Shown: piece by piece, positions 25,663-33,563 of the stretch
Layout: each line of letters begins with the position of its first letter
How positions within the stretch are numbered: position 1 is the stretch's first letter
Source: Alphaproteobacteria bacterium
GTDB lineage: Bacteria > Pseudomonadota > Alphaproteobacteria > Rs-D84
Assembly (NCBI GenBank): GCA_017554665.1
Contig: JAFZHX010000039.1
Span: 1 to 49,447, forward strand
DNA length: 49,447 bases
Reading direction: 5' to 3'
Made by a program: the position numbers and the translations under genes
The notes under the pieces: model-generated
The model's database searches: none
What the model was told of the DNA's origin: nothing
Seen by the model: only the letters and a program-made list of their open reading frames with translations

Positions 25663-26526
25663 ATGAAAACAGATATAATAAAAACTTTAAAGTTTAATAT
25701 AGACGTAGAACGTCGTTATCAGGCAATCTTGACCAAAAGGCAAAAAATATCAGATAAAAATAAGGAATTAAAGGAATTATTGGAACAATACGCTGATGAT
25801 TTGTCCCCTGTTCAAAATGAACTACTTGAAAACAGTACTAAATTAGAACAATTAACAGATGATATATGGGCATTGATACCATTTGACGAAATCGCGTTTG
25901 AAAAATACGCCAATCAAATGTATCAAAATATTATGACAACTATTGTTAACGACATAACACTGTCTAATAATACAATAAATTTTGCCAATATGGACAATAA
26001 ACAACGTGCTGATTTTGGTACACGACTGTTTCAAAAACTGGCACAAAGATATGGCGAAAAAAATCATACAAAATTAAAATTTGAAATCAAAGACATAGAA
26101 TCTGGACAAAAAAGCGGCGGATACGACTGGAAAAACACTATCTGTATTGCACCACACGAAGCCACTGATTTCACAAATTTTATATTAATATTTTCACACG
26201 AATTTTCACACTATGTTTATATAAAGCAACCACAAAAATCGCCATTAACCGCACAACAAATAAATATTGCAAAAAAACACTATTATTCTCCACCCAGCAT
26301 ATCAAATAAAAAGGCATTTGAACGATATAAAAACCAGCCATTTGAATTACCATCTTATAAATTGATGGATTATTTCACAGAACACAATTTTATTGAAAAA
26401 CTGGCCATTGCATTAAAACAAAGCAAAATAATTTTGTACACGAATAAAAAAAAACGCCCGCTTGGGCGTTTTTTTTATTTAACAACATCTGGGTCTTTTT
26501 TACGACCGCGTTTATGTGTCTTTTGA
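25663..26526 (+). CDS. Putative HExxH metallopeptidase-like protein, 3' end suspect
   Basis: 287 codons. N-terminal ~100 residues are Lys/Glu-rich and probably coiled coil. A zinc site is suggested by FSHEFSHYVY (HExxH) at about residue 184-188 and by the Glu in NQPFELPSYKLMDY ~45 residues later as third ligand. No signal peptide. Not a named family that I recognise. The last ~25 codons run through a perfect terminator hairpin (26446-26477) and 52 nt into the 3' end of the opposite gene. A natural stop (GAA TAA just before the A run) is one frame away, so a 1-nt indel near 26430 has probably removed the true end. AAGGA ribosome site. Confidence 0.65.
   Translation: MKTDIIKTLKFNIDVERRYQAILTKRQKISDKNKELKELLEQYADDLSPVQNELLENSTKLEQLTDDIWALIPFDEIAFEKYANQMYQNIMTTIVNDITLSNNTINFANMDNKQRADFGTRLFQKLAQRYGEKNHTKLKFEIKDIESGQKSGGYDWKNTICIAPHEATDFTNFILIFSHEFSHYVYIKQPQKSPLTAQQINIAKKHYYSPPSISNKKAFERYKNQPFELPSYKLMDYFTEHNFIEKLAIALKQSKIILYTNKKKRPLGRFFYLTTSGSFLRPRLCVF
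26446..26477. terminator. Bidirectional terminator inside the 25663 ORF end
   Basis: CGCCC-GCTT-GGGCG hairpin (26455-26468) with nine A residues before and eight T residues after. It fits the convergent 25663 and 26475 genes. Confidence 0.85.
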
Positions 26527-27071
26527 TACTCTCGTCTTTGTTTTGTTATTTCATACAAAACAATACCCGTTGATGTTGCCAAGTTAAAACTTTCAACCAC
26601 ACCATACATTTCAATACTGACGCAGGCACTGCTGCGTTCAACGGCCAGTGGGCTGATTCCACGTGCCTCGTTCCCAAACCACACAGCCAAACGTTTTTGT
26701 GTAAAATCGCCATACTGTAAAACAACATTTGTTTTACCTTTGACATATGGTGATGTAACAACCGACATATACTTATTTTTTTCTAAGTGATCTATACATT
26801 CCTGGGTTGATTCAAACTTTTTAACAAACGTCCACTTAACCGCCCCCACAGACGATTTCAGCAACGTTTTTCTGTTACGCATATCATCCCAATTATCTGG
26901 AATACTATTATTTGTATCGACGATATATAATTTTTCAACACCCAGCGCATTGATATTTCTGATAACAGTACCAATATTTTTTGGGTCACTTGGTTCTTCT
27001 AAAACAGCAATCAAATTTTTACATCTGTCTTTTTTTACAGCGTTTATTCTTGCCCTTAATCCTAAAACCAT
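26475..27071 (-). CDS. SpoU/TrmH-type RNA 2'-O-methyltransferase
   Basis: 198 residues. The three SPOUT motifs are present: DPKNIGTVIRNINALG (motif 1), LAVWFGNEARGIS (motif 2) and IEMYGVVESFNLATSTGIVLYEI (motif 3, the trefoil knot that binds SAM). It methylates a ribose 2'-OH; close to TrmH (Gm18 of tRNA), but an rRNA target is possible. Lacks an N-terminal L30e-like extension. Basic C-terminal tail (KTHKRGRKK). Last gene of a probable four-gene operon with lpxI, the HAD gene and an 88-residue membrane protein. AAGGAT ribosome site. Confidence 0.88.
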   Translation of the reverse strand: MVLGLRARINAVKKDRCKNLIAVLEEPSDPKNIGTVIRNINALGVEKLYIVDTNNSIPDNWDDMRNRKTLLKSSVGAVKWTFVKKFESTQECIDHLEKNKYMSVVTSPYVKGKTNVVLQYGDFTQKRLAVWFGNEARGISPLAVERSSACVSIEMYGVVESFNLATSTGIVLYEITKQRREYQKTHKRGRKKDPDVVK

Positions 27072-27134
27072 GTGAAAATCCTTTTTGTTGAACCAGGAAT
27101 AACTGTACCAACAAAAAGCACAATATCAACCAAT

Positions 27135-27401
27135 TTATTTCTTTGATTTTTTTGCTTTTTTATTCCCTGCGTCACCCAGCAACTGCATCTGCATTTTTAA
27201 GATAATATCTTCTTTGGCTTTTATCTGCTGTAACAAGCGCTCGTTTTCTTGACGCAGAACTAACAGCTCTTGCCTGCTTGCCACAGATTGACGCGCAAAT
27301 TGTCTTGCCCGTTTGCGATTTAGAAAAAAAGCAAAAATCGCACCGCCAACCGCACCGATTGTCGCACTAATTACATCAAAAAGTGTATCTACAATAGCCA
27401 T
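27135..27401 (-). CDS. Small single-helix membrane protein with coiled coil
   Basis: 88 residues. One membrane helix (about 5-27, LFDVISATIGAVGGAIFAFFL) followed by a basic stretch and a coiled coil (about 40-72, ELLVLRQENERLLQQIKAKEDII), ending KKAKKSKK. Built like YtxH/LapA-type small membrane scaffolds, but no family match. It lies in the lpxI operon between the HAD hydrolase and the RNA methyltransferase. No clear ribosome site. Confidence 0.6.
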   Translation of the reverse strand: MAIVDTLFDVISATIGAVGGAIFAFFLNRKRARQFARQSVASRQELLVLRQENERLLQQIKAKEDIILKMQMQLLGDAGNKKAKKSKK

Positions 27402-27441
27402 AGATACACTTTAAATCTTTTTACCAATAAATTCACTAGGT

Positions 27442-28038
27442 TTATTTTCGCATACCAGTTTTTGGGTCAATCCAAACCTGCTCTTCTGCGATTTCCATCA
27501 TTGGCAAGTCAGATTTACTATCTGAATAAGCGCGAACGACATTTGGAATAATTTTATTTTCTTTTGCCCATTCGTCCATGATATATACTTTTTTCTGTTT
27601 CCAGCAAAGCACATTATATTTCCAAGGTTTTTTTGGGTCCATTTCCGAACAAAAAACTGCATCAAAGTTCATATCACGAACCAACGGACGCAACAAATAA
27701 TTCGGGGAAGCAGACAACAAAACAACCTTTCGGCCTGCATCACGTTCACTTTGCACACGTTCTTTTGACCAGCCAAAGCGATTGCGTTTATGCTGTTTGA
27801 TAAATTTAGCAGCATGCTTTTTTACCATTTTTTCATTAAGGAATCTGCGCATTGTTTGACGCCACCAAATACCATCTGGATTAAAAAGACTAGCTATTGC
27901 GCCAACCAAAACCAAAGGCAAAAACAGCCAAGGACGAAACGAATGACGAAAACAATATTTTCCAAACTCATAATTAGCATCATACGCGGACAAGGTTCCA
28001 TCAAAGTCAAACAACACTACATCTGTTTTTTTCAACAT
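27442..28038 (-). CDS. HAD-IB family phosphatase-like protein
   Basis: 198 residues. HAD motif I DVVLFDFDGTL (nucleophile and acid Asp), motif II VLLSASP, motif IV YSDSKSDLPMM. Cap region (about 25-90) holds a hydrophobic stretch (RPWLFLPLVLVGAIASLF), typical of HAD-IB members that work on phospholipid-like or phosphoserine-type substrates (PSPase/PgpB-C-like). Next to lpxI (15 nt downstream), so a lipid phosphate substrate is plausible; that is inference from context. Confidence 0.82.
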   Translation of the reverse strand: MLKKTDVVLFDFDGTLSAYDANYEFGKYCFRHSFRPWLFLPLVLVGAIASLFNPDGIWWRQTMRRFLNEKMVKKHAAKFIKQHKRNRFGWSKERVQSERDAGRKVVLLSASPNYLLRPLVRDMNFDAVFCSEMDPKKPWKYNVLCWKQKKVYIMDEWAKENKIIPNVVRAYSDSKSDLPMMEIAEEQVWIDPKTGMRK

Positions 28039-28053
28039 ATATATTTCCTTTTA

Positions 28054-28881
28054 TTATTCATCCAAAGCCAAAATAAATATTCCCAGCGTGTTCGCTTGTT
28101 TTATAACCGCTTCTTTATTTACAACAAAACAAGTCTTTGTATTTACCACAATTCCCTTTAAGCGTGCAGCAGCCACAGCATTAACAGTATCAACACCAAT
28201 TGCAGGAATATCAATTCTCAAATCTTGACCTGGTTTAGTCATTTTTGCAAACACACCACTTGATTTTCTTTTTTTATCGCGCATTGCAACTACACGGTCC
28301 AGCATTTTTGCAGTACCTTCGGCAGCCTCAACTGCGATAACTTGCTTATCTACCACAACGGACGCACCAATATCTTCACGTCCAATAGTATGAGAAACTT
28401 GAATCGCACGTTCTATATTTTTCTTATCAGCTGCACTTGGTTTTGCACGTGTTTTAACACCAGCTGTATCAAAAGCCAATTCAGGAGCTAAATCTTGTGC
28501 TGCCACAACTTCCAACCCTTGTTTTTCCATAATTTTATTTATAGCAATAGCCATTGAATCATACCCCCGTTGATATTTTAAAAATGTAATCAATGCACGC
28601 AAAGTCCACAAATCAGGTCGCAAATCAGACAAATCAGGATGCCCCAAAGACCCAACAAAAGTTACTTTTGAAATACCCAAACGCTTGGCTGCACGAACTG
28701 CACGGCCACCGCCACCAAGTCTAATAACTAAATCAGGGTTTAGTTTTTCGTCATAAAAGTTTTTCAACCCAATAACAAAAACATCCCAACCTGCTCTTTT
28801 CAACGCATCGCGTGTCAAAAAAGGCAAGTCATAAGCACCCGCAACCAAAGCGATTTTTTTATTTGTATTTTTCTTTCTCAT
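28054..28881 (-). CDS. lpxI: UDP-2,3-diacylglucosamine pyrophosphatase LpxI
   Basis: 275 residues from the ATG at 28881. DUF1009/LpxI marks: IALVAGAYDLPFLTRDAL at the N-terminus, DLAPELAFDTAG, VIAVEAAEGTAKML, and KPGQDLRIDIPAIGVDTV at the C-terminus. It splits UDP-2,3-diacylglucosamine to lipid X and UMP in lipid A synthesis, so the organism makes LPS. LpxI replaces LpxH in alphaproteobacteria. First gene of the minus-strand operon that includes the HAD phosphatase. Promoter ends 6 nt before the ATG and no Shine-Dalgarno is present. The longer start at 28905 lies in the promoter. Confidence 0.93.
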   Translation of the reverse strand: MRKKNTNKKIALVAGAYDLPFLTRDALKRAGWDVFVIGLKNFYDEKLNPDLVIRLGGGGRAVRAAKRLGISKVTFVGSLGHPDLSDLRPDLWTLRALITFLKYQRGYDSMAIAINKIMEKQGLEVVAAQDLAPELAFDTAGVKTRAKPSAADKKNIERAIQVSHTIGREDIGASVVVDKQVIAVEAAEGTAKMLDRVVAMRDKKRKSSGVFAKMTKPGQDLRIDIPAIGVDTVNAVAAARLKGIVVNTKTCFVVNKEAVIKQANTLGIFILALDE

Positions 28882-28887
28882 ACTTAT

Positions 28888-28916
28888 ATGGTACGAATAA
28901 AACAAACTGGAATCAA
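28888..28916 (-). promoter_or_regulatory. Promoter of the lpxI operon, leaderless type
   Basis: Minus strand TTGATT (28911-28916), 17-nt spacer, TACCAT (28888-28893), then 6 nt to the ATG at 28881. Confidence 0.6.
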
Positions 28917-28970
28917 GTTACAATTTATGATAAAATATACAAAGAAATAAAATAATAAAAGCCGAAAAAA

Positions 28971-29744
28971 ATGAAAAAAATATCTTATCTAACTGTTTTT
29001 ATATCTTTGTTTGGAATTGCAAGTGCTGATGCATCTGGGTATTCAAATAAAAAATTCAAGGGTGAAATCGCTTCTGGTTTAGAAGTACAAGTTGCTCCAA
29101 CTCTTGTTGAAGAAATACCAGAAGAAGCACCAGGTGAACTTGGGTTTGCCGTATACGAATACCAAGGCACAGCTTCAAACGAAGGAACAAAACTATTTAT
29201 TCCAACTTCCATGTATGTTCGCATTGGCGGTGGCATGAACCTAGGTTTTGCAACAGATGCAGCCAACTATTTTGGCACAGAACATAAAACAAAAAACAGC
29301 TACACTGCACAACTGGGCTTGGGCTGGGACTTGTCTTCTTATATTCGCACAGAAATAGATTTTCAAACAACTACTTTAAAATTCCAAGACTTGGCTGACA
29401 AGGCTGCCACATACAACACAATTGGTGGCACATTATACTTTGATTTGGCTCGCAGATACATCGTATCGGGCGACATTACTCATCGCAGATCATTTGTTCC
29501 TTTCTTAGGTCTGGGTGCAGCTATTGGCACATATGAATTCCAAGGTGCTTCGGGTTCAAACGGCATGGTTGTTGCAGCACCACGCGCAACACTTGGATTT
29601 AATATAATGTTTGGTGATTTAATTGGTATCGATATTGCATATCAATATCAAATGATGATTGGCAACGGTTTTGGTTGGGGTGCATCAGATGGTGGTATCG
29701 ACAATATCAGTAACATCATGACAACATTACGCGCTAATTTCTAA
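28971..29744 (+). CDS. Outer-membrane beta-barrel protein, 257 residues
   Basis: Signal peptide MKKISYLTVFISLFGIASADA. A short acidic, Val/Glu/Pro-rich stretch (about 35-60) comes before the barrel. Barrel strands include MYVRIGGGMNLGF, AQLGLGWDLSSYIRTEIDF, PFLGLGAAIGTYEF and the terminal NIMTTLRANF, ending in Phe as outer-membrane proteins do. It pairs with the OMP 11 nt downstream. The 89-nt divergent gap to lpxI holds promoters for both sides. Likely an eight-stranded OmpA/OmpW-like barrel. Confidence 0.8.
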   Translation: MKKISYLTVFISLFGIASADASGYSNKKFKGEIASGLEVQVAPTLVEEIPEEAPGELGFAVYEYQGTASNEGTKLFIPTSMYVRIGGGMNLGFATDAANYFGTEHKTKNSYTAQLGLGWDLSSYIRTEIDFQTTTLKFQDLADKAATYNTIGGTLYFDLARRYIVSGDITHRRSFVPFLGLGAAIGTYEFQGASGSNGMVVAAPRATLGFNIMFGDLIGIDIAYQYQMMIGNGFGWGASDGGIDNISNIMTTLRANF

Positions 29745-29755
29745 AAGGGAAACAA

Positions 29756-30406
29756 ATGAAAAAACAATTATTCTTTGCTGCACTGTGTTTAATGCCAATC
29801 ATGGCAAATGCAGAGATTATTTATCGTGTTGAAAAAATCAAAGCTCCTGTATCAGAAGCAACCACCAGTGGCAATCGCGTACTGGCAGCAGCGCGTCCTT
29901 TTTATATTGGCGGTTCTTACAACCACACAATGTGGCAAGACTATACAACCGACACCAACATTGTACTAGATGGCAAAAACTCATCTTCATTTGATATTGT
30001 CGCGGGCTTGCGTTTATATGACACATTTAGATTGGAAGCAAACTATATAAACACCACAGCAAAATGGGATACTTTATCGTTTGAATCTCATATTGCTATG
30101 CTGAACTTTATATGGGATGCACGCATTGACCATTTTTATCGTTTATTTAAATCTCAGATGCTAGTCCCTTATGTTGGTTTTGGTGCTGGTGCCGCATGGA
30201 ACAAAGGTGAAAACGGCGCAACAATGAACGACAAGATTTCTCCTATTGCATCTGCTATGGCCGGAATTAGTGTTGAATTTAACACAATTTTCGCCTTGGA
30301 TTTTGGTTATAAATATCTCTATATGTTTAACGGCGATTCTAATGTCATACCAGATTTGGATCCAACAGCGCATCAGTTTCGCGTTGGTGCCCGCCTACAT
30401 TTCTAA
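29756..30406 (+). CDS. Outer-membrane beta-barrel protein, 216 residues
   Basis: Signal peptide MKKQLFFAALCLMPIMANA and an AAGGGA ribosome site. Barrel segments: PFYIGGSYNHTMW, DTFRLEANYIN, PYVGFGAGAAWNKG and a final FRVGARLHF ending in Phe. Same family character as the OMPs at 11856, 12503 and 28971 (shared PYVGFG or FLGLGA strand). Cotranscribed with the gene 11 nt upstream. Confidence 0.8.
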   Translation: MKKQLFFAALCLMPIMANAEIIYRVEKIKAPVSEATTSGNRVLAAARPFYIGGSYNHTMWQDYTTDTNIVLDGKNSSSFDIVAGLRLYDTFRLEANYINTTAKWDTLSFESHIAMLNFIWDARIDHFYRLFKSQMLVPYVGFGAGAAWNKGENGATMNDKISPIASAMAGISVEFNTIFALDFGYKYLYMFNGDSNVIPDLDPTAHQFRVGARLHF

Positions 30407-30420
30407 TATACGGAACACAT

Positions 30421-31344
30421 ATGAGTAAATGTCCTTTTTTTGGTAAATGCGGTGGCTGTAAATACGATTTTACTTCACCAGAATACAAATCAGAAAAATT
30501 AAAATCACTTGGTAAAATAACTCCAACACACAGCCCAATTTGGATAGACTCGGGCACACGCCGTCGTGCGGACTTTTGCTTTGCACCAAATCAATTTGGT
30601 TTTTTTGAAACGCGCACCAAGAACATTGTAAACATCGATAAATGTCCAAATTTAACTGATGAAATAAATCAGATATTACCATTAATGCACAAACTACCAT
30701 GGTGTGGTTCTGGTTCTTGTTTAATAACTCAATGCGATAACGGTATCGACATTGCTATAACATCAGCTGTTCCGTATTTTACACCAGAATTTAGAACAGC
30801 CGCATTAAAACTGCCAGCAATACGCATAACCTGGAACAACCAAGTTATAAAGTACACTCAGCAACCAATCGTACATTTCGATGACCAAGCGATAGAATAT
30901 CCATCAAACGCGTTTTTACAACCAAGCATATCTGGTGCAGATAAATTGCGCACATTGGTACAACAACACGCAGCTGGTCATAAAAAAATTGCAGATTTGT
31001 TCTGTGGACTTGGCAACTTTACATTTGCCCTTGGCGCAGACGGATTTGACATTGTTGGAACAGGCACCAAGCGCGATTTATTCAAGCATCCACTGACAGT
31101 TGGCATATTAAAACAATACGATTGTGTTGTTATGGACCCTCCACGCGCTGGCGCAAAAAAACAATGTATAGAGCTGACACACAGCGACATAAAAAAAGTC
31201 ATATATATATCGTGCAATCCACAAACTTGGCAGTCTGATTCACAGATATTAACCTCTAACGGCTACAAGCTAACAACCTTGATACCTGTTGACCAATTTG
31301 CAGGCAGCACGCACTGGGAATTATTTTCAGTATTTGAAAAATAA
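30421..31344 (+). CDS. RlmD/TrmA-like RNA m5U methyltransferase with Fe-S cysteines
   Basis: 307 residues. N-terminal CPFFGKCGGCKY (C4, C9, C12) with a fourth Cys in IDKCPNL is the [4Fe-4S] site of the RlmC/RlmD family. The catalytic domain has ADLFCGLGNFTFAL (SAM site), VVMDPPRAGA and IYISCNPQTW, where the SCNP Cys is the nucleophile. It makes 5-methyluridine in rRNA or tRNA. It is about 100 residues shorter than RlmD: the N-terminal TRAM domain is absent. It starts 14 nt after the OMP gene and probably shares its transcript. Confidence 0.88.
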   Translation: MSKCPFFGKCGGCKYDFTSPEYKSEKLKSLGKITPTHSPIWIDSGTRRRADFCFAPNQFGFFETRTKNIVNIDKCPNLTDEINQILPLMHKLPWCGSGSCLITQCDNGIDIAITSAVPYFTPEFRTAALKLPAIRITWNNQVIKYTQQPIVHFDDQAIEYPSNAFLQPSISGADKLRTLVQQHAAGHKKIADLFCGLGNFTFALGADGFDIVGTGTKRDLFKHPLTVGILKQYDCVVMDPPRAGAKKQCIELTHSDIKKVIYISCNPQTWQSDSQILTSNGYKLTTLIPVDQFAGSTHWELFSVFEK

Positions 31345-31372
31345 AAAACCGCCTGATTAGGCGGTTTAATAT
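31343..31372. terminator. Terminator between methyltransferase and rplI
   Basis: AACCGCCT-GATT-AGGCGGTT hairpin with A run upstream; T run is short. Confidence 0.75.
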
Positions 31373-31391
31373 TTATGCTTAACAGAAATTA

Positions 31392-31985
31392 TTATTCTGC
31401 ATCTGCAGCAACAGTTTCTTCAGTTGCAACTGCTTCTTCAGCAACAGGTGCTTCTTCTGCTACTTCTTCTGCAGCTTCTTCTACTTTCTTAGAACCGAAA
31501 GTCAAAACTTTACCGGCAACTAATGCTTCGATTTCGTCTTGAGTCTGAGCTACATAGATTTTTACAGGAACGATAACATCTGGATGCAAAGCAATTTTTG
31601 TATCGAATGCGCCAACAGATTTAATAGGAGCACCCAACAAAACTTGTGCTGATTCAACTGCAACATTTGCAACTTCTTTCAACATACGAGCAACATCACG
31701 TGTTGATACAGAGCCATACAATTGACCAGTATCACCAGCTTGACGTATCATATACAACTTTGCATTTTTAACTGCATCAACATTTGCTTCTGCAGATTTC
31801 TTTGCAGCTTCTTGACGTGCTGTCAATTCAGCTTTCTTTGCTTCAAACAAAGCAACATTTTCACGTGTGAAACGCATTGCTTTGCCATTTGGCAACAGAT
31901 AGTTACGAGCAAAACCAGTTTTAACTTCTACTGTATCACCGATGTTACCCAATTTTGTGATTTTTTCTGTTAAAATAACTTTCAT
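31392..31985 (-). CDS. rplI: 50S ribosomal protein L9 with acidic tail
   Basis: 197 residues. MKVILTEKITKLGNIGDTVEVKTGFARNYLLP is the standard L9 N-terminal domain, followed by the long helix and the C-domain (GSVSTRDVARML). The last ~30 residues (AAEEVAEEAPVAEEAVATEE) form an Ala/Glu-rich acidic extension beyond usual L9. Third gene of rpsF-rpsR-rplI; AAGGA ribosome site 8 nt before the start. Confidence 0.96.
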   Translation of the reverse strand: MKVILTEKITKLGNIGDTVEVKTGFARNYLLPNGKAMRFTRENVALFEAKKAELTARQEAAKKSAEANVDAVKNAKLYMIRQAGDTGQLYGSVSTRDVARMLKEVANVAVESAQVLLGAPIKSVGAFDTKIALHPDVIVPVKIYVAQTQDEIEALVAGKVLTFGSKKVEEAAEEVAEEAPVAEEAVATEETVAADAE

Positions 31986-32017
31986 AATCTGTCCTTATTG
32001 TTTTTATAAGTTAGGAA

Positions 32018-32245
32018 TTAACCCAAATTATTGCGAACAAATGGCATCAATCCCAAATGACGAGCGCGTTTAATAGCTTTTGCCAATGCGCGTTGATCTT
32101 TCTGAGAAACACCACTGATACGACTTGGTACGATTTTACCACGTTCTGTGATATAATGTGACAAAGTCTTGATATCTTTATAGTCAATAACCTTTCCCTT
32201 CAATGGGTTAGATTTTTTACGATAAATTGCTGCACGAACTGCCAT
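32018..32245 (-). CDS. rpsR: 30S ribosomal protein S18
   Basis: 75 residues, normal. [26 protein letters not shown] and [12 protein letters not shown] are diagnostic. Its start overlaps the rpsF stop by one base (TAATG), suggesting translational coupling. S18 pairs with S6 on the 30S platform. Confidence 0.97.
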   Translation of the reverse strand: MAVRAAIYRKKSNPLKGKVIDYKDIKTLSHYITERGKIVPSRISGVSQKDQRALAKAIKRARHLGLMPFVRNNLG

Positions 32246-32583
32246 TATTCTGCCTCCTCTGTATTCTTTTTCATCATGATAGAAGGTGTTGTTGACAATT
32301 CTTCAACACGAACATTCAAGAAACGGATAACGTCTTCATCGATACGAGAACGACGTTCCAATTCTGTAATCTGAGCACCTGGCAATTCGATATTCAACAT
32401 AACGTAATGAGCCTTGCGGTTTTTACGAATGATGTAAGCCAAGTTTTTCAATCCCCAGAATTCTGTAGATTTAACATCGCCACCCAGTTCTTTGATGATT
32501 TCTGTAAATTTAGCCGCTTTTTCTTTTACCTGCGGTTCAGTCAAGTCCTGGCGGAAAACCAAGACGCTTTCGTAATAAGCCAT
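32245..32583 (-). CDS. rpsF: 30S ribosomal protein S6
   Basis: 112 residues. [19 protein letters not shown] and [24 protein letters not shown] are diagnostic. C-terminal tail EEAE is acidic, as in S6 proteins that receive added Glu. First gene of the operon; AAAGGAAA ribosome site. A hairpin lies in its leader (32606-32629). Confidence 0.97.
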   Translation of the reverse strand: MAYYESVLVFRQDLTEPQVKEKAAKFTEIIKELGGDVKSTEFWGLKNLAYIIRKNRKAHYVMLNIELPGAQITELERRSRIDEDVIRFLNVRVEELSTTPSIMMKKNTEEAE

Positions 32584-32605
32584 TTTATTTCCTTTGGTTT
32601 ATACA

Positions 32606-32629
32606 GCTAATAACACCATTGTTATCAGC
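32606..32629 (-). promoter_or_regulatory. Leader hairpin upstream of rpsF
   Basis: Minus strand GCTGATAACA-ATGG-TGTTATTAGC: ten pairs including one G-U, with a 4-nt loop, 22 nt before the rpsF ATG. S6:S18 leaders in other bacteria control this operon, but the known CCG-type bulge is not evident here. It may be autoregulatory. Confidence 0.4.
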
Positions 32630-32642
32630 AGGAACGACCTTA

Positions 32643-32670
32643 ATTATGTCGATTTTTAAACAAAAATCAA
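32643..32670 (-). promoter_or_regulatory. Promoter of the rpsF operon
   Basis: Minus strand TTGATT (32665-32670), 16-nt spacer, CATAAT (32643-32648); leader of about 50 nt to rpsF. Confidence 0.5.
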
Positions 32671-32706
32671 GTATTTTTTAACATTAACAGTCCAAACAAA
32701 TCCCTA

Positions 32707-32736
32707 TTGACACGATTTGCAAAAATTTACTAAGAT
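32707..32736 (+). promoter_or_regulatory. Promoter of the MotA/MotB-like pair
   Basis: TTGACA (32707-32712), 18-nt spacer, TAAGAT (32731-32736), 29 nt upstream of the first gene's ATG. Confidence 0.6.
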
Positions 32737-32765
32737 GAATTAACAGGTAGGGACAACAAACAATA

Positions 32766-33539
32766 ATGAATAAGTATTTCCATTTTGCCCTAAATCGTAT
32801 GGCATTATTCACCGCAATGATTATTGTGGCTGTCTTGTATTTTGGTGCCGAATTTATGCAGATTGCGACTGCGAACATCTGGCTTAATGGTGTTATAATT
32901 GGCACAACCTTGTTTGGGGTTGGCTTGTGCTTTATTCAAATGTTCCAATTATTACCTGAATACAAGTGGTTACATGGCTACATCTCTGGCAAACGCTCGG
33001 TTACCCTGCCCCCATACTTGCTTCGCCCCGTTGCCCAAATGCTTGCTTCAAATCCTCGCACTATATCTGCGGCGACATTGGACAGCATATCAGACATTGT
33101 GTTAATGCGTTTCGAAGATTCTCGTGAATCGGTTCGCTATACAACTAATATATTAATATTCTTGGGCTTGCTTGGCACATTCTGGGGTTTGATATTAACT
33201 GTCGGTGGCTTTGCGGAGCTGATTTCATCTCTAAACTTTTCAGACGAATCGGTATTACAAGCAATGCAAACGGGCATATCCAGACCGCTATCAGGAATGA
33301 CAACTGCATTTACTAGTTCTTTATTAGGCTTGGCGGGCAGTTTGATTATCGGCTTTTTGGGTCTTCAGTTACAAATTGCTCAGAATATGATATTTCATGA
33401 ATTGTCAGATTATCTATCTTCTATGACCAACATAAATTCTGTATCCGACATTGCACGAGTACTGCCAAAAATCAATTTGGCTACACACGAATTAACAAAA
33501 AGCGTTCAAAACTTGGAACAAACCTTGTCAGACGCATAA
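32766..33539 (+). CDS. MotA/TolQ/ExbB-family proton channel protein
   Basis: 257 residues with four hydrophobic segments (about 12-30, 40-58, 125-150, 175-200). The LGLLGTFWGLILTVGGF and GMTTAFTSSLLGLAGSLIIGF helices are the TolQ/ExbB/MotA channel helices. It has no long cytoplasmic tail. Paired with the OmpA-ended MotB-like gene 24 nt downstream. Such pairs use the proton gradient to move or push on peptidoglycan-linked partners; the partner here is not known. A flagellar role is unlikely, as no flagellar gene is in the window. Confidence 0.82.
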   Translation: MNKYFHFALNRMALFTAMIIVAVLYFGAEFMQIATANIWLNGVIIGTTLFGVGLCFIQMFQLLPEYKWLHGYISGKRSVTLPPYLLRPVAQMLASNPRTISAATLDSISDIVLMRFEDSRESVRYTTNILIFLGLLGTFWGLILTVGGFAELISSLNFSDESVLQAMQTGISRPLSGMTTAFTSSLLGLAGSLIIGFLGLQLQIAQNMIFHELSDYLSSMTNINSVSDIARVLPKINLATHELTKSVQNLEQTLSDA

Positions 33540-33563
33540 AACAAAAAAAGAGAGAGAAAAAAC

